DNA of 64,000 bases from Streptomyces cathayae (GTDB lineage Bacteria; Actinomycetota; Actinomycetes; Streptomycetales; Streptomycetaceae), in assembly GCF_029760955.1 (NCBI RefSeq), contig NZ_CP121682.1:4836001-4900000 (forward strand), in the 5' to 3' direction. Made by a program: the position numbers and the translations under genes. This document shows, in pieces, positions 8,473 through 16,363 of the stretch. The notes beneath the pieces were generated by a model. It did no database searches. It had not been told where the DNA came from and worked only from the letters and a program-made list of their open reading frames with translations. The stretch's first letter is position 1. Each line of letters opens with the position of its first letter.

Positions 8473-9654
8473 ATGAAGTCGAGAAGAATAAGCCGCACGC
8501 GGCGCCGCGCCACCATATTCGGGGCGGCCACCGTCTCCGTCGTCGCCGGAGCGGCGATGCTGCCCGTCTGGAGCGCGGGCGCCGCGGTCACCGACGACCC
8601 GACGGTGGACGCCAAGACCAAGGCCACCTTCCAGCGCCTCGCGGACGCGGTCTTCACCGACCGCACGGAGGCCCTGGTCGCCGGCGGCCAGACCGACCGG
8701 GACAAGCCGCGGACCAACGGCTTCTCCGGAGACGTCCGGCTGTCCTCCGGCACGGCCCGCAGTGAGGACGCCGCACTGTCGAAGCTGGACCGGCGTCGGA
8801 ACGCACTCGCGAAGCTGGGCGAGAAGTACAGCAAGGGCAGCACGACCGTCACGCTGGGCGCCACCAACGTGAAGGGCCGCAAGGCGAAGGCCGTGGCCAC
8901 CGAGACCACGACCCTCACCTACGCGAAGGCCCGCGGCGGTGCGCCGGGCACCACGGGGTTCCAGACCCGTCACGAGCTGACGTTCACCGCGGACCGGCGG
9001 GGCGACTGGCAGCTGACCGGGATCAGCCCGGCCGACGAGGACAACCTCGCCGTGAACGAGACGACCGCGCCGCCGGCCGCCGAGCCCGTGACCGTGAAGT
9101 CGGCCACCACCACGCCTGCGGCGCCCAAGGCCGCGATCGCGTACCCCGGCCCGGCGAACCCGAAGAACCTCACGGCCAGCGGGCTGGACTACAAGGCGAT
9201 GGCCGACTACGCCAAGCGCCACTGGTCCGACTACAACCCGGACTACCCGAACTTCAACGGGGCGGGCGCGGGCGGCGACTGCACCAACTTCGTCAGCCAG
9301 GCCCTGAAGGAGGGCGGCTGGAAGCACGTCCCCGGCTACGTGTACGACTACACCCGGTGGTTCGGCAACGCCGAGATCCAGTCGCACTCGTTCGTCGGCG
9401 TCAACGAGTGGTCCTGGTTCGCCCAGAACTCGAAGCGGACGACCAGCCTCGCCAACGTCCACCAGATGGACGTCGGCGACGTGCTCCAGATCGACTTCGA
9501 CAACAACGGTTCGAAGGACCACACCATGATCGTCACGTCCCGCAGCCAGGGCGTGCCGTATCTGACGTACCACTCCACCAACACCTACAGCAGGTCGGTG
9601 ACGAGCATCATCGCGTCGTACCCGAACGCGTCGTACTACGCCTACCGCACCTGA
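8473..9654 (+). CDS. secreted protein with putative amidase domain (Amidase_6 type)
   Basis: 393 aa. A Tat-like N-terminus (several Arg, then a hydrophobic core ending near GAAVTDD) suggests export. The first 230 residues look like a variable mixed domain. The C-terminal part has YNPDYPNFNGAGAGGDCTN followed by FVSQ, and later DHTMIV, placing Cys and His as in the NlpC/CHAP-like putative amidase domain found in many Streptomyces secreted proteins. The start is chosen for AGAGGGG 7-10 nt upstream. It follows the deacetylase gene by 111 nt and ends before a strong terminator. A cell-wall amidase or peptidase role is inferred, not shown. Confidence 0.75.
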   Translation: MKSRRISRTRRRATIFGAATVSVVAGAAMLPVWSAGAAVTDDPTVDAKTKATFQRLADAVFTDRTEALVAGGQTDRDKPRTNGFSGDVRLSSGTARSEDAALSKLDRRRNALAKLGEKYSKGSTTVTLGATNVKGRKAKAVATETTTLTYAKARGGAPGTTGFQTRHELTFTADRRGDWQLTGISPADEDNLAVNETTAPPAAEPVTVKSATTTPAAPKAAIAYPGPANPKNLTASGLDYKAMADYAKRHWSDYNPDYPNFNGAGAGGDCTNFVSQALKEGGWKHVPGYVYDYTRWFGNAEIQSHSFVGVNEWSWFAQNSKRTTSLANVHQMDVGDVLQIDFDNNGSKDHTMIVTSRSQGVPYLTYHSTNTYSRSVTSIIASYPNASYYAYRT

Positions 9655-9730
9655 CCGCCCGGCTCCGGCCGTGATGCGGCGGCCACGCCTCACCCGTGCG
9701 CGGGCGGGGCGTGGCCGTCCGAAACGGCCG

Positions 9731-9761
9731 GGGGCCGCCGGACAGGGGTTCCGGCGGCCCC
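9731..9761 (+). terminator. strong hairpin terminator of the envelope gene block
   Basis: Perfect 12-bp GC-rich stem (GGGGCCGCCGGA / TCCGGCGGCCCC) with a 7-nt loop, 76 nt after the amidase-fold gene. The rest of 9655-9966 holds no credible gene apart from the leader of the small protein that follows. Confidence 0.7.
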
Positions 9762-9966
9762 GGGCCGGATGGTGTCCCGCCGGCTGGTGAGAGGCATCTC
9801 CGCGATCCCGACGCCGCGGGGCCGGAAACGGGTGCCGTGCCGAAAACCGTGAGCAGTCGGCGGGCATGTGTCACTCAAGCGCTCAGATGAGCGATATCAG
9901 GACAGTAGTGGCCGAAGTGCTCACGCTTTTGGTGTGGCGGACCGCCGCACCGGTCAGGAGATGCTC

Positions 9967-10131
9967 GTGAATAATTCCTCCCTCGGCGTCGTGCTGATGT
10001 CCGCCGGAGCCGTGGCCACCGTGGCCGGAGCCCTCATGTACGTCCTTCCGGGGCCCGGCCTTCCCGTCCTGATGCTGGGGCTGGCGCTCATGGTCGGCGG
10101 AGCCGCCGTACGGATCACCGGCGGCAGGTGA
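9967..10131 (+). CDS. small membrane protein, 54 aa
   Basis: Two hydrophobic helices joined by a PGPG turn (LMYVLPGPGLPVLMLGLAL). It resembles small Streptomyces membrane proteins of unknown function. GTG 9967 is preferred over ATG 9961 because AGGAG ends only one base before the ATG but 6-7 nt before the GTG. It converges on the DUF397 gene, 6 bp away. No function is proposed. Confidence 0.55.
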   Translation: MNNSSLGVVLMSAGAVATVAGALMYVLPGPGLPVLMLGLALMVGGAAVRITGGR

Positions 10132-10137
10132 ACACGG

Positions 10138-10311
10138 TCACTTCGCGACGTGCGTGAGGAAGGCGGTCCAGGAGGCGGGGGAGAGGGCGAGGCGCGGGCC
10201 GGCAGTGTCCTTCGAGTCACGGACGAGGACGGCGGCCGGGGCGGTGGCTATCTCGACGCAGTTGGAGGCGTCGGGGCTATATGTGGATTTACGCCATGGA
10301 ACATCGGTCAT
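10138..10311 (-). CDS. DUF397 domain protein (WhiJ-cassette small partner)
   Basis: 57 aa containing the DUF397 pattern WRKSTYSPDASNCVEIA, VLVRDSKD and LALSPASWTAFL. Such proteins are nearly always encoded beside Xre/WhiJ-type regulators in Streptomyces and are thought to modulate them. The start lies 11 bp after the regulator stop, so the two form one operon. GC content is a little lower than in the neighbours. Confidence 0.85.
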   Translation of the reverse strand: MTDVPWRKSTYSPDASNCVEIATAPAAVLVRDSKDTAGPRLALSPASWTAFLTHVAK

Positions 10312-10322
10312 GTGGGGCTCTC

Positions 10323-11174
10323 TCAGCTGTTTTGGGCGATACGGCGGATCAGGTCGCGGGACTCGGCAGGTTCGAGGGCGTTCGACTCCATGCGGTCCAG
10401 CACTGAACGGTACTTGTCCAATTGGGCTTCCGCGTCGAGGAATTCGCACCCGTGGTGGGTGTCCAGCTGCACAGTGTCGAGCTGTGGGACAGACCCCAGC
10501 AGGTAGTCGATCGACTGTCCCGTCCCAGGGAAGGACCCCTTGCCGAACGGGATGATCCGAACGGTGACGTGGTCGAGCTCGCTCATGTCCAGCAGGTGTT
10601 GGAGCTGGGCGCGGACGGTTGCGGAGCCGCCGTACCCCATGTGAAGAGCGGACTCGTGGATCACTGCCGTGTAAGGCGGCGGATCCTCGCGGTGAAGAAT
10701 GGCTTGGCGCTTGATGCGATGGGACACGCGGTGCTCGATCTCGTGCTGCCGCAGGGGCGGCACCGCCTCGCGGAAGAGGGCGCGGGCATGGTCGGTGGTC
10801 TGCAGGAGGGCGGGGATGTGAACCACCAGTGCCACGCGCAGGGCTGCCGCATGGTGCTCCAGTTCGGCGAGGTCGATGAGGCCTACGGGCAGGTTCTCGC
10901 GGTACTCCTCCCACCAGCCCCGTGATCGCCGCCCGGTCATCGCGGCCAGGGCGTCGACGAGCGCGATGTCGGAGCAGGCGTATGTGCGTGCCATGGAATG
11001 GATCCGGTCGGCGCTGACAGGTGTGCGGCCCGTTTCGATCATGCTGACGCGCGCCTGGTTGACGCCGAGCAACTCGCCGGCGCCGGTGGCGGTGAGGCCG
11101 GCTCGCTCACGGAGCTTGCGCAGTTCAGCGCCCAGCCTCCGTTGCCGCAGCGTCGGATTGTTGGTGGGCGGCAC
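10323..11174 (-). CDS. Xre-family regulator with C-terminal DUF5753 (WhiJ-like)
   Basis: 283 aa. The N-terminal helix-turn-helix (about residues 10-65) reads LRKLRERAGLTATGAGELLG and then VNQARVSMIETGR. A long C-terminal ligand or partner domain of the DUF5753 type follows. GTG 11174 is chosen for an AGGAAA site 6 nt upstream; a longer version from 11204 lacks this. In S. coelicolor, WhiJ relatives repress development together with DUF397 partners. The gene is divergent from an anti-sigma-like ATPase, and the shared intergenic region carries an inverted repeat that is a likely operator. Confidence 0.85.
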   Translation of the reverse strand: MPPTNNPTLRQRRLGAELRKLRERAGLTATGAGELLGVNQARVSMIETGRTPVSADRIHSMARTYACSDIALVDALAAMTGRRSRGWWEEYRENLPVGLIDLAELEHHAAALRVALVVHIPALLQTTDHARALFREAVPPLRQHEIEHRVSHRIKRQAILHREDPPPYTAVIHESALHMGYGGSATVRAQLQHLLDMSELDHVTVRIIPFGKGSFPGTGQSIDYLLGSVPQLDTVQLDTHHGCEFLDAEAQLDKYRSVLDRMESNALEPAESRDLIRRIAQNS

Positions 11175-11231
11175 AGCGTTTCCTTTCTGGCCGCGATGCG
11201 GCACCTCTCTCCCTCACACGAGTGAAACGTG

Positions 11232-11262
11232 GATGGATCCATTTGTTTTCGTAGGATCCATC
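11232..11262. promoter_or_regulatory. 9-bp inverted repeat, candidate operator between divergent genes
   Basis: GATGGATCC at 11232-11240 and GGATCCATC at 11254-11262 are exact reverse complements with a 13-bp spacer. Each arm carries its own GGATCC palindrome, 19 bp apart, about two helical turns. It sits in the 218-bp gap between the Xre gene and the ATPase gene, suiting a dimer-of-dimers repressor. Confidence 0.55.
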
Positions 11263-11392
11263 TAACCAGCCGCTCTACGGTGGTCACGTAACGCTCGACC
11301 GCCCGCTCCGGAAGCGCACCGCAACCGCGGCACTGCCACCGCCGGCGTCGCCGTTGAGCGAGCTCAAGTCGCCTTCTCCCATGGAGCCGTTC

Positions 11393-11851
11393 ATGGTCAC
11401 CGTAGCCCCGCCCCACCCCTGGGCGTACGCCCTTCGCTTGCCCCATGACCCTCGCGCCGTACGTGTCGCACGCATGACGGTGCGGGCCGTGCTCGGTGGG
11501 CACGGGAGGCAGGACGCCCTCGAGGCGGTGGAGCTGTTGACGTCCGAGCTGGTCACCAACGCCTACCGGCACACCGGGGGCCCCGCGTCGTTGCGGCTCA
11601 CCTGCCTGAGCGACGGCCGGCTGCGGGTCGGGGTGTGGGACAGCCACCCGCACATCCCGGCGCCGTTCGACGGGCCTCCCGGGGACCGGGGCGCGCTCGT
11701 CCCGGCCGGTGCCGAGTCCGGGCGAGGGCTGCGCATCGTGACCGAGTACGCGGACAGTTGGGGCGGGTGGGCGCTCGGGGACGGAGTGCTGGGGCGGAGT
11801 GCGGGGAAGTTGCTGTGGTTCGAGGTGGGCGGGCGGCGGGGCGCGGGGTGA
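11393..11851 (+). CDS. ATP-binding protein, anti-sigma (RsbW/SpoIIAB-like) HATPase fold
   Basis: 152 aa. The GHKL motifs are visible: N-box ELVTNAYRHT, then VWDSHPHIP (D-x-G-like region, degenerate) and SGRGLRIVTEYADSWG (G-box). This is the third member of the usual Xre/DUF397/ATPase cassette of Streptomyces (abaA-like locus). ATG 11393 is chosen for GGAG 6 nt upstream; ATG 11381 is possible. It may bind a sigma or anti-sigma partner, but no partner gene is adjacent. Confidence 0.75.
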   Translation: MVTVAPPHPWAYALRLPHDPRAVRVARMTVRAVLGGHGRQDALEAVELLTSELVTNAYRHTGGPASLRLTCLSDGRLRVGVWDSHPHIPAPFDGPPGDRGALVPAGAESGRGLRIVTEYADSWGGWALGDGVLGRSAGKLLWFEVGGRRGAG

Positions 11852-11929
11852 CGCCCGACCGGTGCGTCCGGCGGCTCTCACCCCGTACCCGCCGGGAGTG
11901 AGAGCGACGTTCCCCGGTGGTCATCCGCT

Positions 11930-11945
11930 GCCACAGGGCGGAAAC
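11930..11945 (+). promoter_or_regulatory. possible GlnR half-site upstream of narK
   Basis: GCCAC, six bases, then GAAAC, fitting most of the GTnAC-n6-GAAAC pattern of GlnR boxes, 74 bp before narK. There is no clear second half-site. Nitrate genes are known GlnR targets in Streptomyces, which is the reason for reporting a partial match. Confidence 0.3.
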
Positions 11946-12018
11946 ACTGTCCGCCTACCCTCGGGAGCAGTCCCTCGCGGCATCCGTCCGCCGCGCCCCG
12001 GAGAGCAGTGGAGGCGTC

Positions 12019-13374
12019 ATGACAGCCCCTGGCGGTCGCTGGATCCAGCACTGGGACCCCGAGGACGAGGACTTCTGGAACCGGACCGGGGAGCGGGTCG
12101 CCCGGCGGAACCTCCTCTTCTCCGTGCTGTCCGAGCACATCGGGTTCTCGGTGTGGACGATGTGGTCGGTGCTGGTGCTCTTCATGGGCCCGGAGTACGG
12201 GCTGACCCCGGCCGACAAGTTCCTGCTGACGTCCCTGGTGACGCTGGTCGGCGCCGTGGTCCGGGTGCCGTACACCTTCGCCGTCGCGGTGTTCGGCGGG
12301 CGGAACTGGACGGTCGTCTCCGCCGCCCTGCTGCTCATCCCCACGGTCGCCGCGTTCGCCGTGATGGAACCGGGGACGTCCTTCTCCACGTTCCTGCTGG
12401 TCGGCCTGCTGGCGGGCATCGGCGGCGGCAACTTCGCCTCCTCCATGACCAACATCAACGCCTTCTTCCCGCTGCGGAGGAAGGGCTGGGCGCTCGGCCT
12501 GAACGCCGGCGGCGGGAACATCGGCGTACCGGTGATCCAGCTCGCCGCCCTCGCGGTCATCGGGGCGGGCGGCGGGCCCCGGGTGCTGCTCGGCCTCTAC
12601 ATCCCGCTGATCGTCGTCGCCGCCGTGCTCGCCGGGCGGTACATGGACAACCTGGCCTCCGTGAGGAACGACACCGGGGCCGCCGGGGACGCCGTCCGGG
12701 AGCCGCACACCTGGATCATGTCCTTCCTCTACGTCGGCACCTTCGGCTCGTTCATCGGCTACAGCTTCGCCTTCGGGATGGTGCTGCAGAACGAGTTCGG
12801 CCGTACGCCGCTCCAGGCCGCGTACGTCACCTTCCTCGGCCCGCTGCTCGGCTCCCTGGTCCGCCCGGTGGGCGGACGGCTCGCCGACCGGTACGGCGGC
12901 GCGCGGATCACGCTGGGGAACTTCGTCGGCATGGGCGCGGCGACCGGGGTGCTGATCGTCGCCTCCACGCAGAAGTCCCCGGCGCTGTTCACCGCCGCCT
13001 TCGTGGTGCTGTTCGTGCTCACCGGCCTGGGCAACGGCTCGACGTACAAGATGATCCCGGGCATCTTCCAGGCCAAGGCGCGGGCCCGGGGGCTGAGCGG
13101 TGAGGAGGCGGCGGCGTACGGACGGCGGCTGTCCGGGGCCGCCATGGGGCTGATCGGCGCGGTGGGCGCGCTCGGCGGGGTCGGCATCAACCTCGCCTTT
13201 CGCCAGTCCTTCCTCTCCCACGGCTCCGGCACCGGCGCGTTCGCCGCCTTCCTGGCCTGGTACGCGGTCTGCCTCGCGGTCACCTGGGCCGTATACCTTC
13301 GCCGCCCGGCGCGGCCGGCCGGCACGACGGGCGTGGCGGAGAAGGCACCACAGGTCAGCCACGCCCGGGTGTGA
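12019..13374 (+). CDS. narK: NarK-type nitrate/nitrite transporter (MFS)
   Basis: 451 aa with 12 predicted helices. The nitrate signature glycine-rich helices are present (GLLAGIGGGNFASSMTNINAF and a second, GLGNGSTYKMIP), together with RKGWALGLNAGGGNIG. It imports nitrate or exchanges nitrate for nitrite at the membrane. The ATG has GTGGAGG 5 nt upstream. The next gene, 126 bp downstream, is nnaR, a regulator of nitrate use, an arrangement shared with other actinomycetes. Confidence 0.9.
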   Translation: MTAPGGRWIQHWDPEDEDFWNRTGERVARRNLLFSVLSEHIGFSVWTMWSVLVLFMGPEYGLTPADKFLLTSLVTLVGAVVRVPYTFAVAVFGGRNWTVVSAALLLIPTVAAFAVMEPGTSFSTFLLVGLLAGIGGGNFASSMTNINAFFPLRRKGWALGLNAGGGNIGVPVIQLAALAVIGAGGGPRVLLGLYIPLIVVAAVLAGRYMDNLASVRNDTGAAGDAVREPHTWIMSFLYVGTFGSFIGYSFAFGMVLQNEFGRTPLQAAYVTFLGPLLGSLVRPVGGRLADRYGGARITLGNFVGMGAATGVLIVASTQKSPALFTAAFVVLFVLTGLGNGSTYKMIPGIFQAKARARGLSGEEAAAYGRRLSGAAMGLIGAVGALGGVGINLAFRQSFLSHGSGTGAFAAFLAWYAVCLAVTWAVYLRRPARPAGTTGVAEKAPQVSHARV

Positions 13375-13500
13375 CGTAACACGGGGGACACGAAGCCGAA
13401 CCGAGCCCGTCATGGAGCATGGGCAGAGTCGGTCGGCATGAGGCCGAGCCGTGCCCCACGCAGCACACCGACTCGAGTGAGGGACGAGAATCCGGGAATC

Positions 13501-14670
13501 ATGGACGACGAACAAGAGCAGTCACCGGAACACGGACCCCTCGCGGGCTTCACCGTCGGGGTGACCGCCGCGCGCCGGGCCGACGAGCTGGGCGCGCTGC
13601 TCCAGCGGCGGGGCGCCGCCGTGCTGCACGCCCCGGCCCTGCGGATCGTGCCGCTCGCCGACGACAGCGAACTGCTGGCCGCGACCAAGGGGATCATCGA
13701 GCGGGCCCCGGACATCGCCGTCGCCACGACGGCGATCGGCTTCCGCGGCTGGGTCGAGGCCGCCGACGGCTGGGGACTGGGCGAGGAGCTGCTGGCGAAG
13801 CTGCGCGGGGCGCGGATCCTGGCGCGCGGACCGAAGGTGAAGGGCGCGATCCGGGCGGCCGGGCTGACGGAGGAGTGGTCGCCGCCGTCGGAGTCGATGG
13901 CCGAGGTGCTCGACCGGCTCCTGGCGGAGGGCGTCGACGGACTGCGGATCGCCCTCCAGCTGCACGGTGAACCGCTGCCCGGGTTCGTGGAGTCGCTGCG
14001 GGCCCAGGGAGCGGAGGTGGTGGGGGTGCCGGTGTACCGGTGGATGCCGCCGGAGGACATCGCTCCCGTCGACCGGCTGCTGGAAGCGACCGTCGCCCGG
14101 ACCCTGGACGCGGTCACCTTCACCAGCGCGCCCGCCGTCGCGTCCCTGCTGTCCCGGGCCGAACAGCGCGGGATGCTCGACGACGTCCTCGCCGCCCTGG
14201 GCCACGACGTCCTGCCCGCCTGCGTCGGCCCGGTCACCGCGCTGCCGCTGCAGGACCGGGGCATCGGCACCGTCCAGCCGGAACGCTTCCGGCTCGGCCC
14301 GCTCGTCCAGCTGCTCTGCCGGAAACTGCCCGGCCGGGCCCGCTCGTTGCCGGTCGCCGGGCACCGGCTGGAGATCCGCGGGCACGCCGTCGTGGTGGAC
14401 GGCGAGCTGCGCCCCGTACCGCCCGCGGGGATGTCGCTGCTGCGGGCGCTGGCCCGCCGGCCCGGCCGGGTCGTCGCCCGCGCGGACCTGCTGCGCGCGC
14501 TGCCGGGCGCCGGCCGCGACGAACACGCGGTGGAGACCGCGATGGCCCGCCTGCGCACCGCCCTCGGCACGCCGGAACTGATCCGGACGGTCGTCAAACG
14601 CGGCTACCGCCTCGCCCTGGACCCGCACCCGGAGCCGGAGCGCGCGGAGCCGGAGCACGCCGACGACTGA
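13501..14670 (+). CDS. nnaR: NnaR: uroporphyrinogen-III synthase-like domain fused to a winged-helix DNA-binding domain
   Basis: 389 aa. Residues about 15-270 form a HemD-like uroporphyrinogen-III synthase fold (FTVGVTAARRADELGALLQRRG, TSAPAV, CVGPVTA). Residues about 290-380 are an OmpR-type winged helix (LEIRGHAVVVDGELRPVPPA, then RTVVKRGYRLA). This fusion is NnaR, described in S. coelicolor as a nitrate/nitrite assimilation regulator acting with GlnR. Its position just after narK agrees. Whether the synthase domain is still enzymatic, for siroheme supply, cannot be seen here. ATG 13501 is chosen because it directly precedes the conserved domain. Confidence 0.85.
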   Translation: MDDEQEQSPEHGPLAGFTVGVTAARRADELGALLQRRGAAVLHAPALRIVPLADDSELLAATKGIIERAPDIAVATTAIGFRGWVEAADGWGLGEELLAKLRGARILARGPKVKGAIRAAGLTEEWSPPSESMAEVLDRLLAEGVDGLRIALQLHGEPLPGFVESLRAQGAEVVGVPVYRWMPPEDIAPVDRLLEATVARTLDAVTFTSAPAVASLLSRAEQRGMLDDVLAALGHDVLPACVGPVTALPLQDRGIGTVQPERFRLGPLVQLLCRKLPGRARSLPVAGHRLEIRGHAVVVDGELRPVPPAGMSLLRALARRPGRVVARADLLRALPGAGRDEHAVETAMARLRTALGTPELIRTVVKRGYRLALDPHPEPERAEPEHADD

Positions 14671-14798
14671 GGCCGGGGGGTTCCGGCCGGGGAGGCGGGC
14701 AGGCACTGTAGGAGGGAGCGGGTTTCCGGGACGGACTCCCCACTCGCTGCGCACCGGCCCCCACAGGGCCGGGGCGAACCCTAGGCGGTGACAGGCAC

Positions 14799-15395
14799 AT
14801 GGCACTGGGTACGGTCACGGCGCCCCACGAGCTGAGGTTCGACACCGGGCGGATCTGTCTGGATCTCCTCGCCACCACGCATCCCGAGGAACGGCTCGGC
14901 TCCGTCGAGGTGGTGTGCGCCTGGATCACCGGCTCCGGACTCGTCCCGGCGGGCACCCCGCTGGCCCACGCCGACGGCTCCTGGCCGGCCGCCTTCCGCG
15001 AACTGCGCGGGCACCTCGCCCGCCTGGTGCGCGGCCGGCCGGCGCCCGGCACCCCCGCGTACGCCCGCGCGCTCGCCCGCGTCAACGAGCTCGCCCGTGC
15101 CGCGCCCCCGGCGCCGCGGGCGGTGCCGGGGGACGACGGGACGCTGGTACGGCGGCTGGACGGGCCGCCCGGCAGCGCGGCCCTGCTCGCGGTGATCGCC
15201 CGGGACGCCGTGGACCTGCTCACCGACCCGCTCGCGCGCGCGAGCCTGCGGCAGTGCGAGGGCGACAACTGCCCGATCGTGTACCTGGACACCTCGCGCG
15301 GCCGCCGCAGGCGCTGGTGCTCCAGCGAGATCTGCGGAAACCGCGAACGGGTGGCCCGCCACCGCCGCCGGACCGCCGCCCTCCCCCGCGCCTGA
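14799..15395 (+). CDS. CGNR zinc finger protein (ABATE domain), putative regulator
   Basis: 198 aa. The N-terminal half is the ABATE stress-related domain (FDTGRICLDLLATTH). The C-terminal end carries the treble-clef CGNR finger (RQCEGDNCPIVYLD, RRRRWCSSEICGNRERV) with four Cys to bind zinc and a basic tail for DNA. Such proteins are small transcription factors of mostly unknown targets. The ribosome binding site is weak. It is transcribed alone; the 368 bp downstream lead to sigU. Confidence 0.8.
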   Translation: MALGTVTAPHELRFDTGRICLDLLATTHPEERLGSVEVVCAWITGSGLVPAGTPLAHADGSWPAAFRELRGHLARLVRGRPAPGTPAYARALARVNELARAAPPAPRAVPGDDGTLVRRLDGPPGSAALLAVIARDAVDLLTDPLARASLRQCEGDNCPIVYLDTSRGRRRRWCSSEICGNRERVARHRRRTAALPRA

Positions 15396-15763
15396 CCCGT
15401 CCTCACCCCCGGCCGGCCCACACGCGCCCCGGCCCTTTCGCTCCTCCCCGCTCTTCCTCATTCCTCTTCACTCCTCTTCACTCCTCCCCTCCAACTCCAC
15501 CGTCCCGTATGCGGCTTTCGTTCTCCGCCTCGCGAAGTGACTTCGCTTACACCTCGTTTGGTCTCCGCGTCGCGTGGGCAGCCCGGCCGGTCCGGCCGCT
15601 GTGGCGGGAATGTGAAGAAGAGGCGGGGGGAATGTGTGCCCATGTCCCGGTCTTCCCCCCGCTCCGCGGAAAACTCTCGCCTCAGGTTGAACATCCAACC
15701 CACCCCGTCCGTACCGGTTGTGGAGCGAACGACTGGGGGATCCCCCGGACACCGGAGGTGGGC
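15396..15763. other. intergenic region with pyrimidine tract and 15-bp palindrome upstream of sigU
   Basis: No gene is seen. 15435-15500 is a C/T-rich tract with short direct repeats of CTCTTCACTC. A perfect palindrome GCGAAGTGACTTCGC lies at 15532-15546. GGTTG / CAACC arms (15685-15700, 6-nt spacer) lie nearer sigU. These are plausible control sites for sigU, but no assignment is made. Confidence 0.4.
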
Positions 15764-16363
15764 GTGCGCAAGGATGCGGCCGTGGCCAATGAACGTGGAG
15801 CGAGGGCCCGACATCGCATGTCTCCGTCCTCATCGTCTCCGTCCTCATCGTCGAACGAACCTGACGAGGAGTTGATGCGTGCGCTGTATCGAGAGCACGC
15901 GGGACCCTTGCTCGCCTATGTCCTGCGCCTGGTCGCCGGAGACCGGCAACGCGCCGAGGACGTCGTGCAGGAGACGCTCATCCGTGCCTGGAAGAACGCC
16001 GGTCAGCTCAATCGAGCCACCGGTTCGGTACGCCCCTGGCTGGTGACGGTCGCCCGGCGCATCGTCATCGACGGCCACCGCAGCCGGCAGGCCCGGCCGC
16101 AGGAGGTCGATCCGTCGCCGCTGGAGGTCATCCCCGCGGAGGACGAGATCGACAAGGCGCTGTGGCTGATGACGCTGTCGGACGCACTCGACGACCTGAC
16201 CCCGGCTCACCGGGAGGTGCTCGTCGAAACGTACTTCAAGGGACGTACGGTCAATGAGGCGGCCGAGACGCTGGGCATACCCAGCGGCACGGTCCGCTCC
16301 AGGGTCTTCTACGCCCTGCGTTCGATGAAGCTGGCACTGGAGGAGCGGGGGGTGACGGCGTGA
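15764..16363 (+). CDS. sigU: ECF RNA polymerase sigma factor SigU
   Basis: 199 aa. Sigma region 2 (LMRALYREHAGPLLAYVLRL and DVVQETLIRAWKNA) and region 4 (LTPAHREVLVETYFKGRTVN, AAETLGIPSGTVRSRVFYALRS) are clear, with no extra domain, as in ECF factors. GTG 15764 has GGAGG 5 nt upstream. It overlaps the following ZAS anti-sigma gene (TGATG). The pair, the HelD gene and malic enzyme lie in the same order as sigU-rsuA in S. coelicolor, where SigU affects secretion and differentiation when released. The name rests on this recalled synteny. Confidence 0.85.
   Translation: MRKDAAVANERGARARHRMSPSSSSPSSSSNEPDEELMRALYREHAGPLLAYVLRLVAGDRQRAEDVVQETLIRAWKNAGQLNRATGSVRPWLVTVARRIVIDGHRSRQARPQEVDPSPLEVIPAEDEIDKALWLMTLSDALDDLTPAHREVLVETYFKGRTVNEAAETLGIPSGTVRSRVFYALRSMKLALEERGVTA

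Noticed and set aside
15685..15700. GGTTG-n6-CAACC as a SigU promoter or operator
   Set aside because: Only 5-bp arms, common by chance, and I know no SigU consensus that fits.
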